Positions 7,005-16,832 are shown, counted from the stretch's first letter. The stretch: DNA of 64,000 bases from Winogradskyella ursingii (GCF_013403975.1 NZ_JABFDH010000004.1:62001-126000); one strand, 5' to 3'. Made by a program: numbers and translations. The notes: generated from the sequence alone by a model not told the origin.

Positions 7005-7892
7005 TTACTTTAAATGCTTCTTAAAAAATGCCATAGTTCTTTCCCAGGATAATTGCGCAGCTTCCTTGTCATAACGTGGAGTGGTATTGTTGTGAAATCC
7101 ATGATTGACTTCGGGATAAATATAAGCGGTATGCTCAATATTGTTCTCTGTTAAAACTTGTTCGAACGCTGGCCAACCAGCATTTACTCTAGTGTCTAAT
7201 TCGCCATATTGGAGTAGAAGTGGAGCTTTAATTTTTTTGGCGTCTTCGGGTTCAGGTTGTCTACCATAATACGGCACTGCGGCTCCCAGATCTGGTAAAC
7301 GAACGGCCATCATGTTAGAGATCCATCCTCCAAAACAAAAACCTACAACTCCAACATTACCGTCACAATTTTCGTGATTTTTGAGATAGTGAAAAGCTGC
7401 AATAAAATCCTCGAGCATTTCTTGTTGGTTGCGTTGTTTTTGTAGAGCTCTTCCGTCATCGTCATTTCCAGGATAACCTCCTAGTGGAGTTAATGCATCG
7501 GGAGCTAAAGAAATAAAACCTTCTTTCGCAGTACGTCTTCCCACATCTTCAATATAGGGATTTAATCCTCTGTTTTCATGAACAACAATAACACCTGGTA
7601 ATTTGTTTTTATGATCTTTTGGTTGAGATAGTAAACCTTTTATTGTACCACCACCTTTTGGAGATTTGTAAGTAATGTAACCAGAATCCAAAGTGGGATC
7701 GTTTGGTTTTACTAAAAGCGAATCTAAATAATTTGGGGACATAAAGCTTAAAAGAGAAGACACCGTTAAACCGCCAACTGCATATATACCTAGTTTCTCT
7801 ATAAATTGCTTTCTGTTGAGCTTGTTATGGGCGTAATCATCATACAGGTCAAATACTTCTTGTTTGATGTCTTCTTTTTTTAAATCTTTCAT
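7005..7892 (-). CDS. Dienelactone hydrolase-family alpha/beta hydrolase
   Basis: A 295-residue alpha/beta hydrolase of the dienelactone hydrolase family. The nucleophile is Cys186 in GFCFGG, and the other triad members are Asp233 (GELDTRV) and His264 (VNHGFHN). VVHENRGLNPYI upstream is typical of the family. The N-terminus carries a charged stretch, then a hydrophobic segment at about residues 34-50 (IYAVGGLTVSSLLSF) without the twin arginines of a Tat signal, so the enzyme may be membrane-anchored or exported. YghX-like proteins share this layout. The natural substrate is unknown. Confidence 0.82.
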   Translation of the reverse strand: MKDLKKEDIKQEVFDLYDDYAHNKLNRKQFIEKLGIYAVGGLTVSSLLSFMSPNYLDSLLVKPNDPTLDSGYITYKSPKGGGTIKGLLSQPKDHKNKLPGVIVVHENRGLNPYIEDVGRRTAKEGFISLAPDALTPLGGYPGNDDDGRALQKQRNQQEMLEDFIAAFHYLKNHENCDGNVGVVGFCFGGWISNMMAVRLPDLGAAVPYYGRQPEPEDAKKIKAPLLLQYGELDTRVNAGWPAFEQVLTENNIEHTAYIYPEVNHGFHNNTTPRYDKEAAQLSWERTMAFFKKHLK

Positions 7893-7967
7893 TTTGTGAC
7901 TTATTTGAATTGCCTTTTAAAGTTACTGATTAAATTGATTGATTCGTCTATGAAATAGAGGTATATT

Positions 7968-8324
7968 CTAAAGTATTTCGTCGGTTTTCTCTTTTTGCCA
8001 TGGAAACTTACCCTCCAATTCAACTTGAATGGATAAACTTAAAATTATTCGAATAATAACAATTATACCGAGTGTAACTACGGACTTAAGATCTGGTATT
8101 GTTACAACTGTAGCCATGATATCTGCAGCAATTAGAATCTCTAATCCTAGTAAAATACATTTGCCAAGTGAAATCCTAAGCGTCATATATTTGGATTCTG
8201 ATGATTTGGCTAGTTTATAGAGGAATTGTAGTAAGGAATAAATTACGCCAAAAAAAATGATTAAGATCCCTATAATCTCTGTGATTTTTGCTGCTTGACT
8301 AACTATGTTGTCTATTTCTTCCAT
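7968..8324 (-). CDS. DUF1622-family small integral membrane protein
   Basis: A 118-residue protein with about three hydrophobic segments (roughly residues 16-36, 50-72 and 78-97). The sequence around RISLGKCILLGLEILIAADI is the characteristic part of DUF1622. It should sit in the inner membrane, and no function is established for the family. The start lies 3 bases after the stop of the PaiB-like gene on the same strand, so they are probably co-transcribed. Confidence 0.75.
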   Translation of the reverse strand: MEEIDNIVSQAAKITEIIGILIIFFGVIYSLLQFLYKLAKSSESKYMTLRISLGKCILLGLEILIAADIMATVVTIPDLKSVVTLGIIVIIRIILSLSIQVELEGKFPWQKEKTDEIL

Positions 8325-8327
8325 GTT

Positions 8328-8918
8328 TTAAAAAATTCTATCGATAAAATGCCTGATGCTTTCTTGGTTTACTCTCACTAATTCTTCTCTAGCAGCTTTA
8401 ATGTCTTTCGGTTTTTTGTCCTGCGAAAGTTTAAATTTACCATCCCAGTTTTTTATTTCAATTTCAAACATTTCTATATAAGCAAGGTTACTATCTAGTC
8501 GTGGATTGTTTGCTTCTAACACATATTTGTGTTCTGGAGCTTCTAGAAATTTAGTCATTGTAATTAAGGATTGTTTCAATGCCGCCTTACTTTCAATGGC
8601 TTTTGCTGTACCTGTTAAATGAACTTTTATATAATTCCAGGTTGGGAGTTGCGTGGTCGAATAGATGCTTGGCGAAATATAACATTCTGGCCCTGAGAAA
8701 ATTACTGCAACCTCATTATTGTTTTTAAGTAATTTGGCTTGCGGATTATAGATGTCTATATGGCCAATGAGTTTACCCTCTTCATAAACTAACGGTAAAT
8801 GTGTGATTAATGGTTCATTGTCTTTTATAGAAATGACTGTAGCTAAAGGGTATGTTTTAATAACATCAATCATGTGATTAATGTTGTTATCTTGATGGTG
8901 TTTTGGAGGATAGTTCAT
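8328..8918 (-). CDS. PaiB-family FMN-binding protein
   Basis: A 196-residue protein of the PaiB (FMN-binding negative transcriptional regulator) family, a split-barrel flavin fold. I chose the ATG at 8918 because it gives the family N-terminus MNYPPKHHQ; an in-frame ATG at 8975 adds 19 residues unlike the family. Supporting motifs are ITHLPLVYEEG, the GPECYISPSIY stretch and WNYIKVHLTG. B. subtilis PaiB affects sporulation and protease genes, but many homologues are probably flavoenzymes, so the regulatory name is weak. It lies directly upstream of the DUF1622 gene. Confidence 0.82.
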   Translation of the reverse strand: MNYPPKHHQDNNINHMIDVIKTYPLATVISIKDNEPLITHLPLVYEEGKLIGHIDIYNPQAKLLKNNNEVAVIFSGPECYISPSIYSTTQLPTWNYIKVHLTGTAKAIESKAALKQSLITMTKFLEAPEHKYVLEANNPRLDSNLAYIEMFEIEIKNWDGKFKLSQDKKPKDIKAAREELVRVNQESIRHFIDRIF

Positions 8919-9015
8919 GTTGTGTTGCTCTAATATACTGAGCTTGTAGTTGTATGGAAGATGATTTAAAAACACATGGATAAATCAGAATTAATTATTC
9001 TTAAATTTTTATAGA

Positions 9016-9459
9016 TCAAACTCCAAACTGCCGTAAGTGGTGATCCATATGTTTATATTGCATTTGTCCCCATTGTTGTGCTGTAAAATACCCAAATGCA
9101 GGGTGTGGATTCCATTCCGTTTTGTTTTTTTGGGCGTGAGCTTCGTCAATTAGAATTTCAAGAATTGCTTTCTCAGCTTGAAAAATTTTGTGGTCTTTTG
9201 TTTTTAAAAATTTAGCTGTGGGCAGTCCTTTTTTCCATGGCTTATTGTTATAAAGTGATTTTTTAAAAAATACTTTTGCGAGCCAATTGGGTTTCATGCC
9301 GTAATCATTTTTTTGAAGCATAATATTAAAAGGGCCTTGACAATGCCAGGCCATTTGCCCCACATTCATTTTTCCCCAACTTGCTGTAGAGTTCTCATTG
9401 AGATTGTTTAAGCGTTCTTTGATCTCAGTATACGTTTGGTCTTCAAAAATAGATTTCAT
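9016..9459 (-). CDS. DUF1569-family (DinB-like) protein
   Basis: A 147-residue cytosolic protein of the DUF1569 family, related to DinB/YfiT four-helix proteins. The N-terminal SWGKMNVGQMAWHCQGPF and C-terminal MQYKHMDHHLRQFG place histidines where DinB-like proteins bind metal. Members are thought to be metal-dependent, thiol-linked enzymes, but the role of this one is unknown. It diverges from radC with a 50-base gap. Confidence 0.75.
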   Translation of the reverse strand: MKSIFEDQTYTEIKERLNNLNENSTASWGKMNVGQMAWHCQGPFNIMLQKNDYGMKPNWLAKVFFKKSLYNNKPWKKGLPTAKFLKTKDHKIFQAEKAILEILIDEAHAQKNKTEWNPHPAFGYFTAQQWGQMQYKHMDHHLRQFGV

Positions 9460-9509
9460 TTTGTTGATTTTAATAGACGCTTAAATTTACAATTTTTTAT
9501 CTTTAACGC

Positions 9510-10208
9510 ATGTCAGAAAAACAGACTTCGTTTTCCATTAAAAATTGGTCGCAGGACGACCAACCCAGGGAGAAGTTAAGAGATAAGGGGAAAGCTGTAC
9601 TGAGTGATGCAGAATTAGTTGCCATCTTAATCGGCTCTGGGAGTAGAGATGAAAGCGCAGTGAGCTTGTGCAAACGTATTTTGGCTAGTGTAGATAATAA
9701 TTTAAATGCATTGGGAAAACGTTCTATTGCACAGCTCATGGAGTTTAAAGGTATTGGCGAAGCAAAGGCCATAACTATTGCAGCAGCATTGGAGTTAGGA
9801 CGTAGAAGAAGATTGGAAGACGGGGTAAGGCAAGATAAAATCGATTCGAGTAGAGCGGTTTTTAATGTGATGCAACCTATATTAGGAGAGCTACCGCACG
9901 AAGAGTTTTGGATACTGTATTTAAACAACTCGAACAAAATCATCCATAAAAACCAGTTGAGTAAGGGAGGCATTACTGGCACCTTGGTAGATGTCCGTTT
10001 AGTACTTAAAAATGCTTTACAAGTTGGTGCCACTGCTCTTATTTTATGTCATAATCATCCATCTGGAACGCTTTTGCCGAGTAACGCTGATAAAGCAATT
10101 ACAAAGAAATTAAAAACCGCAGCAGAAGCCTTGGATATCAAAATCTTAGATCATCTTATCATAACCGAGAAAGCCTATTATAGCTTTGCCGATGAAAATA
10201 ATTTATAG
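9510..10208 (+). CDS. radC: RadC family JAB-domain protein
   Basis: A 232-residue RadC-like protein with a helix-hairpin-helix region (MEFKGIGEAKAITIAAALEL, about residues 77-96) and a C-terminal JAB/MPN domain. The zinc ligands His181 and His183 are in HNHPSG, with Asp194 following. RadC was named for DNA repair, but the phenotype was later withdrawn and the true substrate is unknown; the domain suggests an isopeptidase or nuclease role. TATCTTTA at 9497-9504, close to the Bacteroidota -7 box, would give a very short leader. Confidence 0.9.
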   Translation: MSEKQTSFSIKNWSQDDQPREKLRDKGKAVLSDAELVAILIGSGSRDESAVSLCKRILASVDNNLNALGKRSIAQLMEFKGIGEAKAITIAAALELGRRRRLEDGVRQDKIDSSRAVFNVMQPILGELPHEEFWILYLNNSNKIIHKNQLSKGGITGTLVDVRLVLKNALQVGATALILCHNHPSGTLLPSNADKAITKKLKTAAEALDIKILDHLIITEKAYYSFADENNL

Positions 10209-10264
10209 CAAACAATAACTCATTTTTTTAATGACATCGATTTTTTAGGAATTTATAACCATTT

Positions 10265-11560
10265 ATGCTTTTAGTTTATACACATAAAATAACACCGAGA
10301 CTAACTTATACGTTTAAACATATTTGCAAGCGTGTTTTGGGTTTAGAGGTAAGTTTCACCTCGAAAGTTGAAGATTTTATTGCCCACGATAGCATAAAAA
10401 TGACTTATACCAAACAGCCCTTAAGTAACGAGTTGTTTGTGCGAAGTAATGAATTGTTATTTGAAACTGGGCTTTCGGATTTGGACATTAATGTGCAGCA
10501 ATGGGATGAAACCAAGGGCTTTTTTGCCACTGGAGAACGTAGCGATTTGCCGTTCGATATTTTTGCAGCATCTTTTTACTTATTGAGCCGGTATGAAGAA
10601 TATTTACCACATGTAAAAGATACCTACGGTCGTTTTGTTGCAACAGAAAGTTTAGCCTATAACCATAAATTTCTCAATCAGCCTGTTGTGGATATTTGGG
10701 CCAAAAAACTCAAGACAGTTTTACAAGAACGCTTTGAGGATTATGAATTCCCAGAACGTAAATACTCGGTAAAACCTGTAATTGATGTGCCCATGGCATA
10801 TTATTACAGAAAAAAGGGACTTTTACGTTCTGTAGGTGGTGCGGTAAATGACTTAAGACGATTTAAGCTTGGTCAATTTTATCAGCGTTTTTCAGTATTG
10901 ATGGGTTTTAAAAGAGATCCTTACGACACCTTTAAATGGATTATAAATCGTCAGAAAACTTTTAAATTTAAATTTATGGTATTGTTTCTGGTAGGTGACT
11001 ATTCCACTTATGATAAGAATATCAATATAAACAAACGCGAATTTGTTACCCTTATAAAATCTATGGCAGATTATTGCAATGTAGGTATAAAGGCTTCTTA
11101 TTTAGCATTGGATGATATTTCGATATTAAAGAAGGAAAAATCAAAATTAGAATCAATTATTAATACAGAGCTAAAAGGTGTGAGACATTCGTATTCTAAA
11201 TTGAATTTACCAGTTTCGTACAGAAATTTAATTGAACTAGAAATAAATCAGGATTTTTCCATGGGTTATGTAGATACTTTAGGCTTTAGAGCCGGCACAT
11301 GCACGCCGTTTCAGTTTTATGATTTGGATTATGAAGTACAGACACCATTGCAGATCAATCCGTATCAATTTATTGATGCCGCATTATTAAAATATAAATC
11401 TCAACTTGATAAAGTAGAACATCTACAAAAAATCATCAAAGAAGTAAAGCAGGTTGATGGAACTTTAATACCGGTATTCCATAACTATTCCCTTAGTGAT
11501 ATGAGTAGATGGAAAGGTTATAAATCGCTTTTTAATTTAATTCTCGATTCGGCCGAATGA
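10265..11560 (+). CDS. Polysaccharide deacetylase-like protein (DUF7033-type N-terminus)
   Basis: A 431-residue protein resembling Bacteroidota polysaccharide deacetylase-like proteins. The N-terminal half has FDIFAASFYLLSRYEEYL and KDTYGRF, typical of the DUF7033 region that precedes the deacetylase-like barrel. The C-terminal half has HSYSKLNLPVSYRN and GYVDTLGFRAGTCTPFQFYD. I could not place a full catalytic Asp-His-His set, so activity is uncertain. No signal peptide is evident. The stop overlaps the start of the next gene by 4 bases (ATGA), so translation of the two is coupled. Confidence 0.7.
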   Translation: MLLVYTHKITPRLTYTFKHICKRVLGLEVSFTSKVEDFIAHDSIKMTYTKQPLSNELFVRSNELLFETGLSDLDINVQQWDETKGFFATGERSDLPFDIFAASFYLLSRYEEYLPHVKDTYGRFVATESLAYNHKFLNQPVVDIWAKKLKTVLQERFEDYEFPERKYSVKPVIDVPMAYYYRKKGLLRSVGGAVNDLRRFKLGQFYQRFSVLMGFKRDPYDTFKWIINRQKTFKFKFMVLFLVGDYSTYDKNININKREFVTLIKSMADYCNVGIKASYLALDDISILKKEKSKLESIINTELKGVRHSYSKLNLPVSYRNLIELEINQDFSMGYVDTLGFRAGTCTPFQFYDLDYEVQTPLQINPYQFIDAALLKYKSQLDKVEHLQKIIKEVKQVDGTLIPVFHNYSLSDMSRWKGYKSLFNLILDSAE

Positions 11561-12243
11561 AACGACAAATAAAACATATATTTTTTGATCTGGATCACAC
11601 CCTCTGGGATTTTGATAAAAACTCAGGATTAACTTTTGGTAAGATTTTTAAGGAAAATAAGATTGAGGTTAAGCTCGAGGATTTTTTGTGTGTTTACGAA
11701 CCTATTAATTTAAAGTATTGGAAATTATACAGAGACGAAAAAGTTACCAAATCTGCATTGCGCTATGGGAGGTTAAAGGAGGCTTTCGATACCTTAAATT
11801 TTACTGTTAACGATGATGTCATTAACATTTTATCTCATGATTATATTGAGTACCTTTCTACATTTAATCATCTGTTTGATGATACTTTTGAAGTCTTGGA
11901 CACTTTATCTCAAAGGTATAAGTTGCACATTATCACAAATGGATTTGAAGAAGCACAAGAGAAAAAAATGCATGGAGCAAAAATTAGAAATTATTTCGAA
12001 ACCGTTACAAATTCAGAAATGGCAGGTGTAAAGAAGCCTAATCCAAAAATCTTTAATATGGCACTAAAATTTGCCAATGCCAAAGCAGAGGAAAGTATAA
12101 TGATCGGAGATAGCTTAGAGGCAGATGTTGAAGGGGCCCATTTAATAGGAATGGATACAATCCATTTTGATTATAAAAATGTGCAAAACAATCATAGTTT
12201 TAAACGTGTCACTGATCTCAAAATGATTTTAAATTATTTATAA
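11557..12243 (+). CDS. HAD-family hydrolase, YjjG-type pyrimidine nucleotidase
   Basis: A 228-residue haloacid dehalogenase-superfamily phosphatase. Motif I is FFDLDHTLWDF with Asp11 as nucleophile and Asp13 as acid/base. Motif II is IITNGF, motif III lysine is in GVKKPNPKIF, and motif IV is MIGDSLEADVEGA. This set and length fit the YjjG family, which dephosphorylates non-canonical pyrimidine nucleotides and keeps them out of DNA. It is coupled to the upstream deacetylase-like gene. Confidence 0.82.
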   Translation: MKRQIKHIFFDLDHTLWDFDKNSGLTFGKIFKENKIEVKLEDFLCVYEPINLKYWKLYRDEKVTKSALRYGRLKEAFDTLNFTVNDDVINILSHDYIEYLSTFNHLFDDTFEVLDTLSQRYKLHIITNGFEEAQEKKMHGAKIRNYFETVTNSEMAGVKKPNPKIFNMALKFANAKAEESIMIGDSLEADVEGAHLIGMDTIHFDYKNVQNNHSFKRVTDLKMILNYL

Positions 12244-12254
12244 AAATTTCTTTA

Positions 12255-13016
12255 ATGAAAGCTTTAATTATTTTCATCGTTACAATTCTTTTTTGTGCTA
12301 CTGTAACAGCACAGAAAGATGTAAATAATTATAAGTATATCTTAATCCCAAAACAATTCGATTTTTTAAAGAGAGCAGACCAATATCAAGTTAATTCGTT
12401 AACTAAGTTTCTTTTTAATAAATATGGTTTTGATGCTTACTTTATAGATGATGAATTGCCACAGGATTTGCGGCAAGATAGGTGCCTCGCATTGACTGGG
12501 AACGTAAATAAACATAGTGGTATTTTTAAGACCAAATTGGAAGTTACACTGACCGATTGTTATGGTAATATCGTTGCACAATCTCGAGTAGGAGAATCTC
12601 GACTTAAAAAATTTGATAGGGCATATGCCGAAGCTTTGCGTGATGCATTTATTACCTATGAAGAAATGGATTATAAATACCAGCCGCATAATGTTATTCA
12701 AAAAAGAAAAGAGGAAATAAGCTTTAGTGATGAGAATCCGGAGCTGCCGAAGCCACAACCTTCTGTTAAATTTGAGAATGAAAATAATCATCTTATTTCA
12801 ACAAACACGGACTATAAAGCAATAAAAGTAACTAGTGGTTTTAAATTAATGGATTCTGAAAACAATGTAGTTTTGACGATTTTCAATACACCACGGGAAA
12901 ATATGTTTTTAGTAAAAGATAAATCGGCAATTGTATTTAAGAAAAATGATCAATGGATTTACTACGAATCTACCGAAAGTTATAAACTAGAAAAAATTAT
13001 TAAAATTCAATTTTAA
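12255..13016 (+). CDS. Secreted protein of unknown function, tandem paralogue 1
   Basis: A 253-residue protein with a signal peptide (MKALIIFIVTILFCATVTAQ). I do not recognise a named family. It shares with the next gene a first domain (NNYKYILIPKQFDF, then DRCLALTGNV and KLEVTLTDCYGN, about residues 23-130), a charged linker, and a C-terminal strand-rich segment ending near YYESTE. The two genes are 12 bases apart on one strand and arose by duplication. An envelope-associated role is likely; nothing more can be said. Confidence 0.75.
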   Translation: MKALIIFIVTILFCATVTAQKDVNNYKYILIPKQFDFLKRADQYQVNSLTKFLFNKYGFDAYFIDDELPQDLRQDRCLALTGNVNKHSGIFKTKLEVTLTDCYGNIVAQSRVGESRLKKFDRAYAEALRDAFITYEEMDYKYQPHNVIQKRKEEISFSDENPELPKPQPSVKFENENNHLISTNTDYKAIKVTSGFKLMDSENNVVLTIFNTPRENMFLVKDKSAIVFKKNDQWIYYESTESYKLEKIIKIQF

Positions 13017-13028
13017 TTATATATAGAA

Positions 13029-13835
13029 ATGAAAAAATTATTAATAGTATTCATAATATTTATAGGTATTTGTAAGCTTAACTCACAAGAAAGCATCAAT
13101 AATTATAAATATGTTGTGGTTCCGCTTCAATTTGATTTTCAGAAAGGGCAAAACCAATATCGTTTAAATACATTGATCAAACAGCTTTTTGAACAAGCAG
13201 GATTTGAGGTTTACTACGATAATAAGAATTTGCCAAAAGACCTGTTCGATAATAGATGCTTGGCCCTATATGCCGATGTAAAGGAAGCTGAAGGTGCATT
13301 TCTGTACACCAAAGTAGAGATTTTACTTAACGATTGCAATGATAATCTTATCATGAAATCACGTGAAGGACTATCTAAGGAAAAGCAGTTTAAGGACGCT
13401 TATAAAATTGCTGCCCGAGAAGCATTTAAAACATTGAAGCTTTCGGGTTATAGTTATCAACCCGATAAGATAAATAGTAATGAACAAGTTGAGGTTGTAG
13501 AACAACCAGTGGGAATAGAAGCAGAGTCAAAGAAGAAACTTACGTCAGACAAAACTTCAAAGGAAGAAATAACAAGTGTAACACCCAATAAAACTCAAGA
13601 AAACGATTCGGATTTAAATCAAAAGCCTACATATTATGCTCAAAAGATTAATATGGGCTACCAAGTTGTTGACGCCACACCCAAAATCATAATGGTTTTA
13701 TTGTCAACAGATGCAGAACACATTTTTATTGTCAAAAACAAAAATGCTGTAGTTTATAAAGAGGATGGATTTTGGATCTATTCGGAAAATGATGGAGCCA
13801 AACAAAAAACAGAATTTATTGTTATTAAATTTTAG
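13029..13835 (+). CDS. Secreted protein of unknown function, tandem paralogue 2
   Basis: A 268-residue paralogue of the preceding gene, with its own signal peptide (MKKLLIVFIIFIGICKLNSQ). It shares NNYKYVVVPLQFDFQKG, the DNRCLALYADV segment and KVEILLNDCNDN. The linker (about residues 155-200) is longer and richer in Lys, Thr and Glu than in paralogue 1. The C-terminal part repeats the same layout (MGYQVVDATPKIIMVLLST and a final FIVIKF). It ends 17 bases before the convergent rarA stop. Function is unknown. Confidence 0.75.
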   Translation: MKKLLIVFIIFIGICKLNSQESINNYKYVVVPLQFDFQKGQNQYRLNTLIKQLFEQAGFEVYYDNKNLPKDLFDNRCLALYADVKEAEGAFLYTKVEILLNDCNDNLIMKSREGLSKEKQFKDAYKIAAREAFKTLKLSGYSYQPDKINSNEQVEVVEQPVGIEAESKKKLTSDKTSKEEITSVTPNKTQENDSDLNQKPTYYAQKINMGYQVVDATPKIIMVLLSTDAEHIFIVKNKNAVVYKEDGFWIYSENDGAKQKTEFIVIKF

Positions 13836-13851
13836 ATTATATTAAAAAATT

Positions 13852-15129
13852 TCAATATCCATATTTCTCTTTCCATAAGACTTTTAGATAATTGCGTTGT
13901 GCCTGTTCTCTAGTATTATTTCCAGGATTATAGAGTTGTGTCCCGGAGATTTCTTCTGGTAAGAATTCTTGGTCTACAAAATTATTTTCATAATTGTGAG
14001 CATATTTGTATTTGTCACCATACCCTAATTCTTTCATCAATTTAGTGGGAGCATTACGTATGGGTAGTGGTACAGATAAATCTCCTGTTTCCTTAACAAG
14101 TTGTTGTGCTTTATTAATAGCTTCATAAGCTGCGTTGCTTTTTGGTGAGCTTGCCAAATAAGTGGTGCACTGACTCAAAATTATTCGAGATTCTGGATTT
14201 CCAATAACTGACACAGCCTGGAAGCAGTTGTTAGCGATAACCAAAGCTGTTGGGTTGGCATTGCCTATATCCTCACTTGCCAAAATTAATAAGCGTCTAG
14301 CTATAAATTTTACATCTTCACCGCCTTCTATCATACGTGCTAGATAATAAACAGCAGCGTTTGGGTCACTGCCTCGTATAGATTTGATAAAAGCCGATAT
14401 AATATCGTAATGCTGTTCTCCAGTTTTGTCGTAACGGGCTGGTTTATGTTGTACCTGTTTCGTTACTAAGTCATTGGTAACGATAATTTTTTCATCATCA
14501 AATGAAGAGACAATAAGTTCAAAAATATTAAGTAATTTTCTCGCATCACCACCTGAAAGTCTAAGCAAAGCTTCGGTTTCTTGAAGTTGAATATCTAACT
14601 TAGACAAAATCTCATCCTTATCCATCGCTCTTTTTAACAAGGCCTCAAGATCTGCTTTGCTAAATGCTTCTAGTGTATAAACCTGACACCGGGAAAGTAA
14701 AGCGGAAATGACTTCAAAACTCGGATTTTCCGTTGTAGCACCAATTAATGTTACCCATCCTTTTTCGACTGCTTCTAACAATGAATCTTGTTGGGACTTG
14801 CTGAATCTATGAATTTCATCGATAAATAAAATAGGGTTTTTAGCCGTGAACAAGCCACCACTTTTTTTAGCTTTATCTATAATTTCCCGAATGTCTTTGA
14901 CGCCAGAATTGATGGCGCTCAACTTAAAAAAAGGCCGTTCAGACTCATTCGCAATAATGTTGGCCAAAGTGGTTTTTCCAATACCAGGAGGTCCCCAAAA
15001 TATTAAAGAAGGAATGACTCCACTTTTAATCTGTTGATAAAGCATGCCGTTTTTTCCAACCAAATGTTGCTGGCTCAAATAGTCATCTAAATTTTGTGGT
15101 CTAAGCCTTTCTGCTAATGGAATATTCAT
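13852..15129 (-). CDS. rarA: Replication-associated recombination protein A (RarA/MgsA AAA+ ATPase)
   Basis: A 425-residue AAA+ ATPase related to clamp loaders, acting at stalled replication forks. Walker A is GPPGIGKTT (residues 46-54) and Walker B is LFIDEIHRF (101-109). The sensor-1 segment [11 protein letters not shown] and the C-terminal MgsA domain ([19 protein letters not shown], then ASEDIGNA) are present. Length is normal. It is a single gene, convergent with the secreted paralogue pair and divergent from the rhomboid gene. Confidence 0.93.
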   Translation of the reverse strand: MNIPLAERLRPQNLDDYLSQQHLVGKNGMLYQQIKSGVIPSLIFWGPPGIGKTTLANIIANESERPFFKLSAINSGVKDIREIIDKAKKSGGLFTAKNPILFIDEIHRFSKSQQDSLLEAVEKGWVTLIGATTENPSFEVISALLSRCQVYTLEAFSKADLEALLKRAMDKDEILSKLDIQLQETEALLRLSGGDARKLLNIFELIVSSFDDEKIIVTNDLVTKQVQHKPARYDKTGEQHYDIISAFIKSIRGSDPNAAVYYLARMIEGGEDVKFIARRLLILASEDIGNANPTALVIANNCFQAVSVIGNPESRIILSQCTTYLASSPKSNAAYEAINKAQQLVKETGDLSVPLPIRNAPTKLMKELGYGDKYKYAHNYENNFVDQEFLPEEISGTQLYNPGNNTREQAQRNYLKVLWKEKYGY

Positions 15130-15245
15130 ATTTCAAAATTACAAAATGTGTCTCACAGTTGCATTATCAAAAACCTCTCTTCTGCCAAAATAGCAGAAAT
15201 AGAAATATTGGTTATAAATTTGAGATGGTATATTAAACTAATAAT

Positions 15246-16013
15246 ATGGCGGCTCCAACACAATTTAAATATTCTAATAGCGTCATTGTTTATCCAATGC
15301 TATTACTGCTAATAATGTGGTTGGTGTTTTGGTATCAAGTAAGGGTTGATTATGGCATAAAATCTTTTGGGATAAGGCCACAAAAAATTGAAGGTCTTGT
15401 AGGTATTTTTACGAGTCCATTTTTACATGGCGATATTAACCATCTCTACAATAATAGCATTCCGCTTTTTGTACTATCCTTGTCGCTCTTCTATTTTTAC
15501 AATAAAATTGCTTGGAAAGTAATAGTTTTTGGAATCCTTTTATCAGGAAGTCTTACTTGGATTATTGGAAATTCAGGAAACCACATTGGCGCCAGTGGAT
15601 TAGTTTATGTTTTGGTGAGTTTTATCTTCTTTAAAGGCATTTTGGCTAAACATTATAGGTTAATTGCTTTGTCTCTTATGGTTATTTTTCTTTATGGAAG
15701 TTTGATTTGGTATGTGTTTCCTATTAAAATGGGTATGTCTTGGGAAGGGCATTTATCCGGTTTAATAACGGGATTTTTATTTGCTCTGATATTCAGAAAG
15801 CAAGTTGCAAAGCCAGAAAGATATAAATGGGAACAACCAGATTACAATGAGGACGACGATCCTTTTATGAAGCATTTTGACGAAAACGGAAATTTTATAG
15901 AAATTGATGTTGAGCCTGAGGGTGAACTTAATACCGATTTTGAAAAAGAATTAAAAACTGAAAGTGATCAAACTTCAAACATTCGGTATATTTTCAAGAA
16001 AAAAGAAGATTAA
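15246..16013 (+). CDS. Rhomboid-family intramembrane serine protease
   Basis: A 255-residue polytopic inner-membrane protease. The catalytic serine is Ser117 in GASG and the histidine is His169 in WEGHLSG. Six hydrophobic segments lie between about residues 14 and 185, including the HGDINHLYNN loop after the first. A hydrophilic acidic C-terminal tail (about 190-255) follows and is probably cytosolic. Its stop is 2 bases from the convergent rlmB stop. Substrates of flavobacterial rhomboids are not known. Confidence 0.9.
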   Translation: MAAPTQFKYSNSVIVYPMLLLLIMWLVFWYQVRVDYGIKSFGIRPQKIEGLVGIFTSPFLHGDINHLYNNSIPLFVLSLSLFYFYNKIAWKVIVFGILLSGSLTWIIGNSGNHIGASGLVYVLVSFIFFKGILAKHYRLIALSLMVIFLYGSLIWYVFPIKMGMSWEGHLSGLITGFLFALIFRKQVAKPERYKWEQPDYNEDDDPFMKHFDENGNFIEIDVEPEGELNTDFEKELKTESDQTSNIRYIFKKKED

Positions 16014-16015
16014 TT

Positions 16016-16750
16016 TTACTGTCGTTGTCTAACTGCTTCATATAAAAAAGCACCACAAGCTACAGAAACATTCAAAGACTCTATCTCTCCTAAAATTGGT
16101 AGTTTAGCTTGAGCATCAACAACTTTTAAAACCGAAGGATTGATTCCTCTCCCTTCTGAACCCATTATAATCGCACAAGGTTCTTTAAATGAAACATTAA
16201 ATAAATAGTCCTCTGCTTTCTCAGTGGCAGCTATTACCTTAATTCCTGATGACTGCATATGAAAAACAGCATCTTTGATATGATCCACTTTACAAATTGG
16301 GATTTTAAAAATTGCACCAGCGCTAGTTTTAATTGTATCTCCGTTTACAGGAGCACCACCTTTTTTCTGGATTATAATTCCATTCACACCAGTACATTCT
16401 GCGGTTCTTACAATAGCTCCAAAATTTCTAACATCACTCAATTGATCCAATAATAAAAATAAAGGTGTTTTACCAGATTCAATAACATTCATAACTAGAT
16501 CGTCTATATTATGAAATTCAATTGGCGAAATTTGCGCAACTGCTCCTTGGTGGTTGCCTTTTGTCAATCGATTAAGCTTTTCAATAGGGACATGTGAAGT
16601 ATTTATCCCTTCAGTACGCAATAAGTGCTCTAATTCTTGAAATAACTCACCTCTTAATCCTTTTTGCACAAAAACCTTATCAATGGTTTTGCCAGATTTT
16701 ATAGCTTCAATTATGGCTCTGATTCCAAAAATAGTAGTGTCGTCTTTCAT
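16016..16750 (-). CDS. rlmB: 23S rRNA 2'-O-ribose methyltransferase (RlmB-type SpoU)
   Basis: A 244-residue SPOUT/TrmH-family methyltransferase, expected to methylate G2251 of 23S rRNA. The N-terminal substrate-binding domain (FGIRAIIEAIKSGKTIDKVF) leads into the SpoU domain. Motif 1 is DQLSDVRNFGAIVRTAE, motif 2 is IIMGSEGRGI and motif 3 is LNVSVACGAFLYEAV. A decayed second copy of its last ~100 bases lies at 21957-22057. Confidence 0.92.
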   Translation of the reverse strand: MKDDTTIFGIRAIIEAIKSGKTIDKVFVQKGLRGELFQELEHLLRTEGINTSHVPIEKLNRLTKGNHQGAVAQISPIEFHNIDDLVMNVIESGKTPLFLLLDQLSDVRNFGAIVRTAECTGVNGIIIQKKGGAPVNGDTIKTSAGAIFKIPICKVDHIKDAVFHMQSSGIKVIAATEKAEDYLFNVSFKEPCAIIMGSEGRGINPSVLKVVDAQAKLPILGEIESLNVSVACGAFLYEAVRQRQ

Positions 16751-16798
16751 ATGGCAAAGATAGTTATAAAGAAATTTCGCTATGGATTAATTACAAAG

Positions 16799-16832
16799 AA
16801 AATCCCCAACATTAATTTTTGTTGGGGATTTT
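16799..16832 (-). terminator. Rho-independent terminator of susCD
   Basis: A 13-base perfect stem (16799-16811 with 16820-16832, core ATCCCC/GGGGAT) with an 8-base loop lies about 30 bases beyond the susD stop. On the minus strand it is followed by a short T-rich stretch. It closes the susC-susD transcript before rlmB. Confidence 0.8.
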
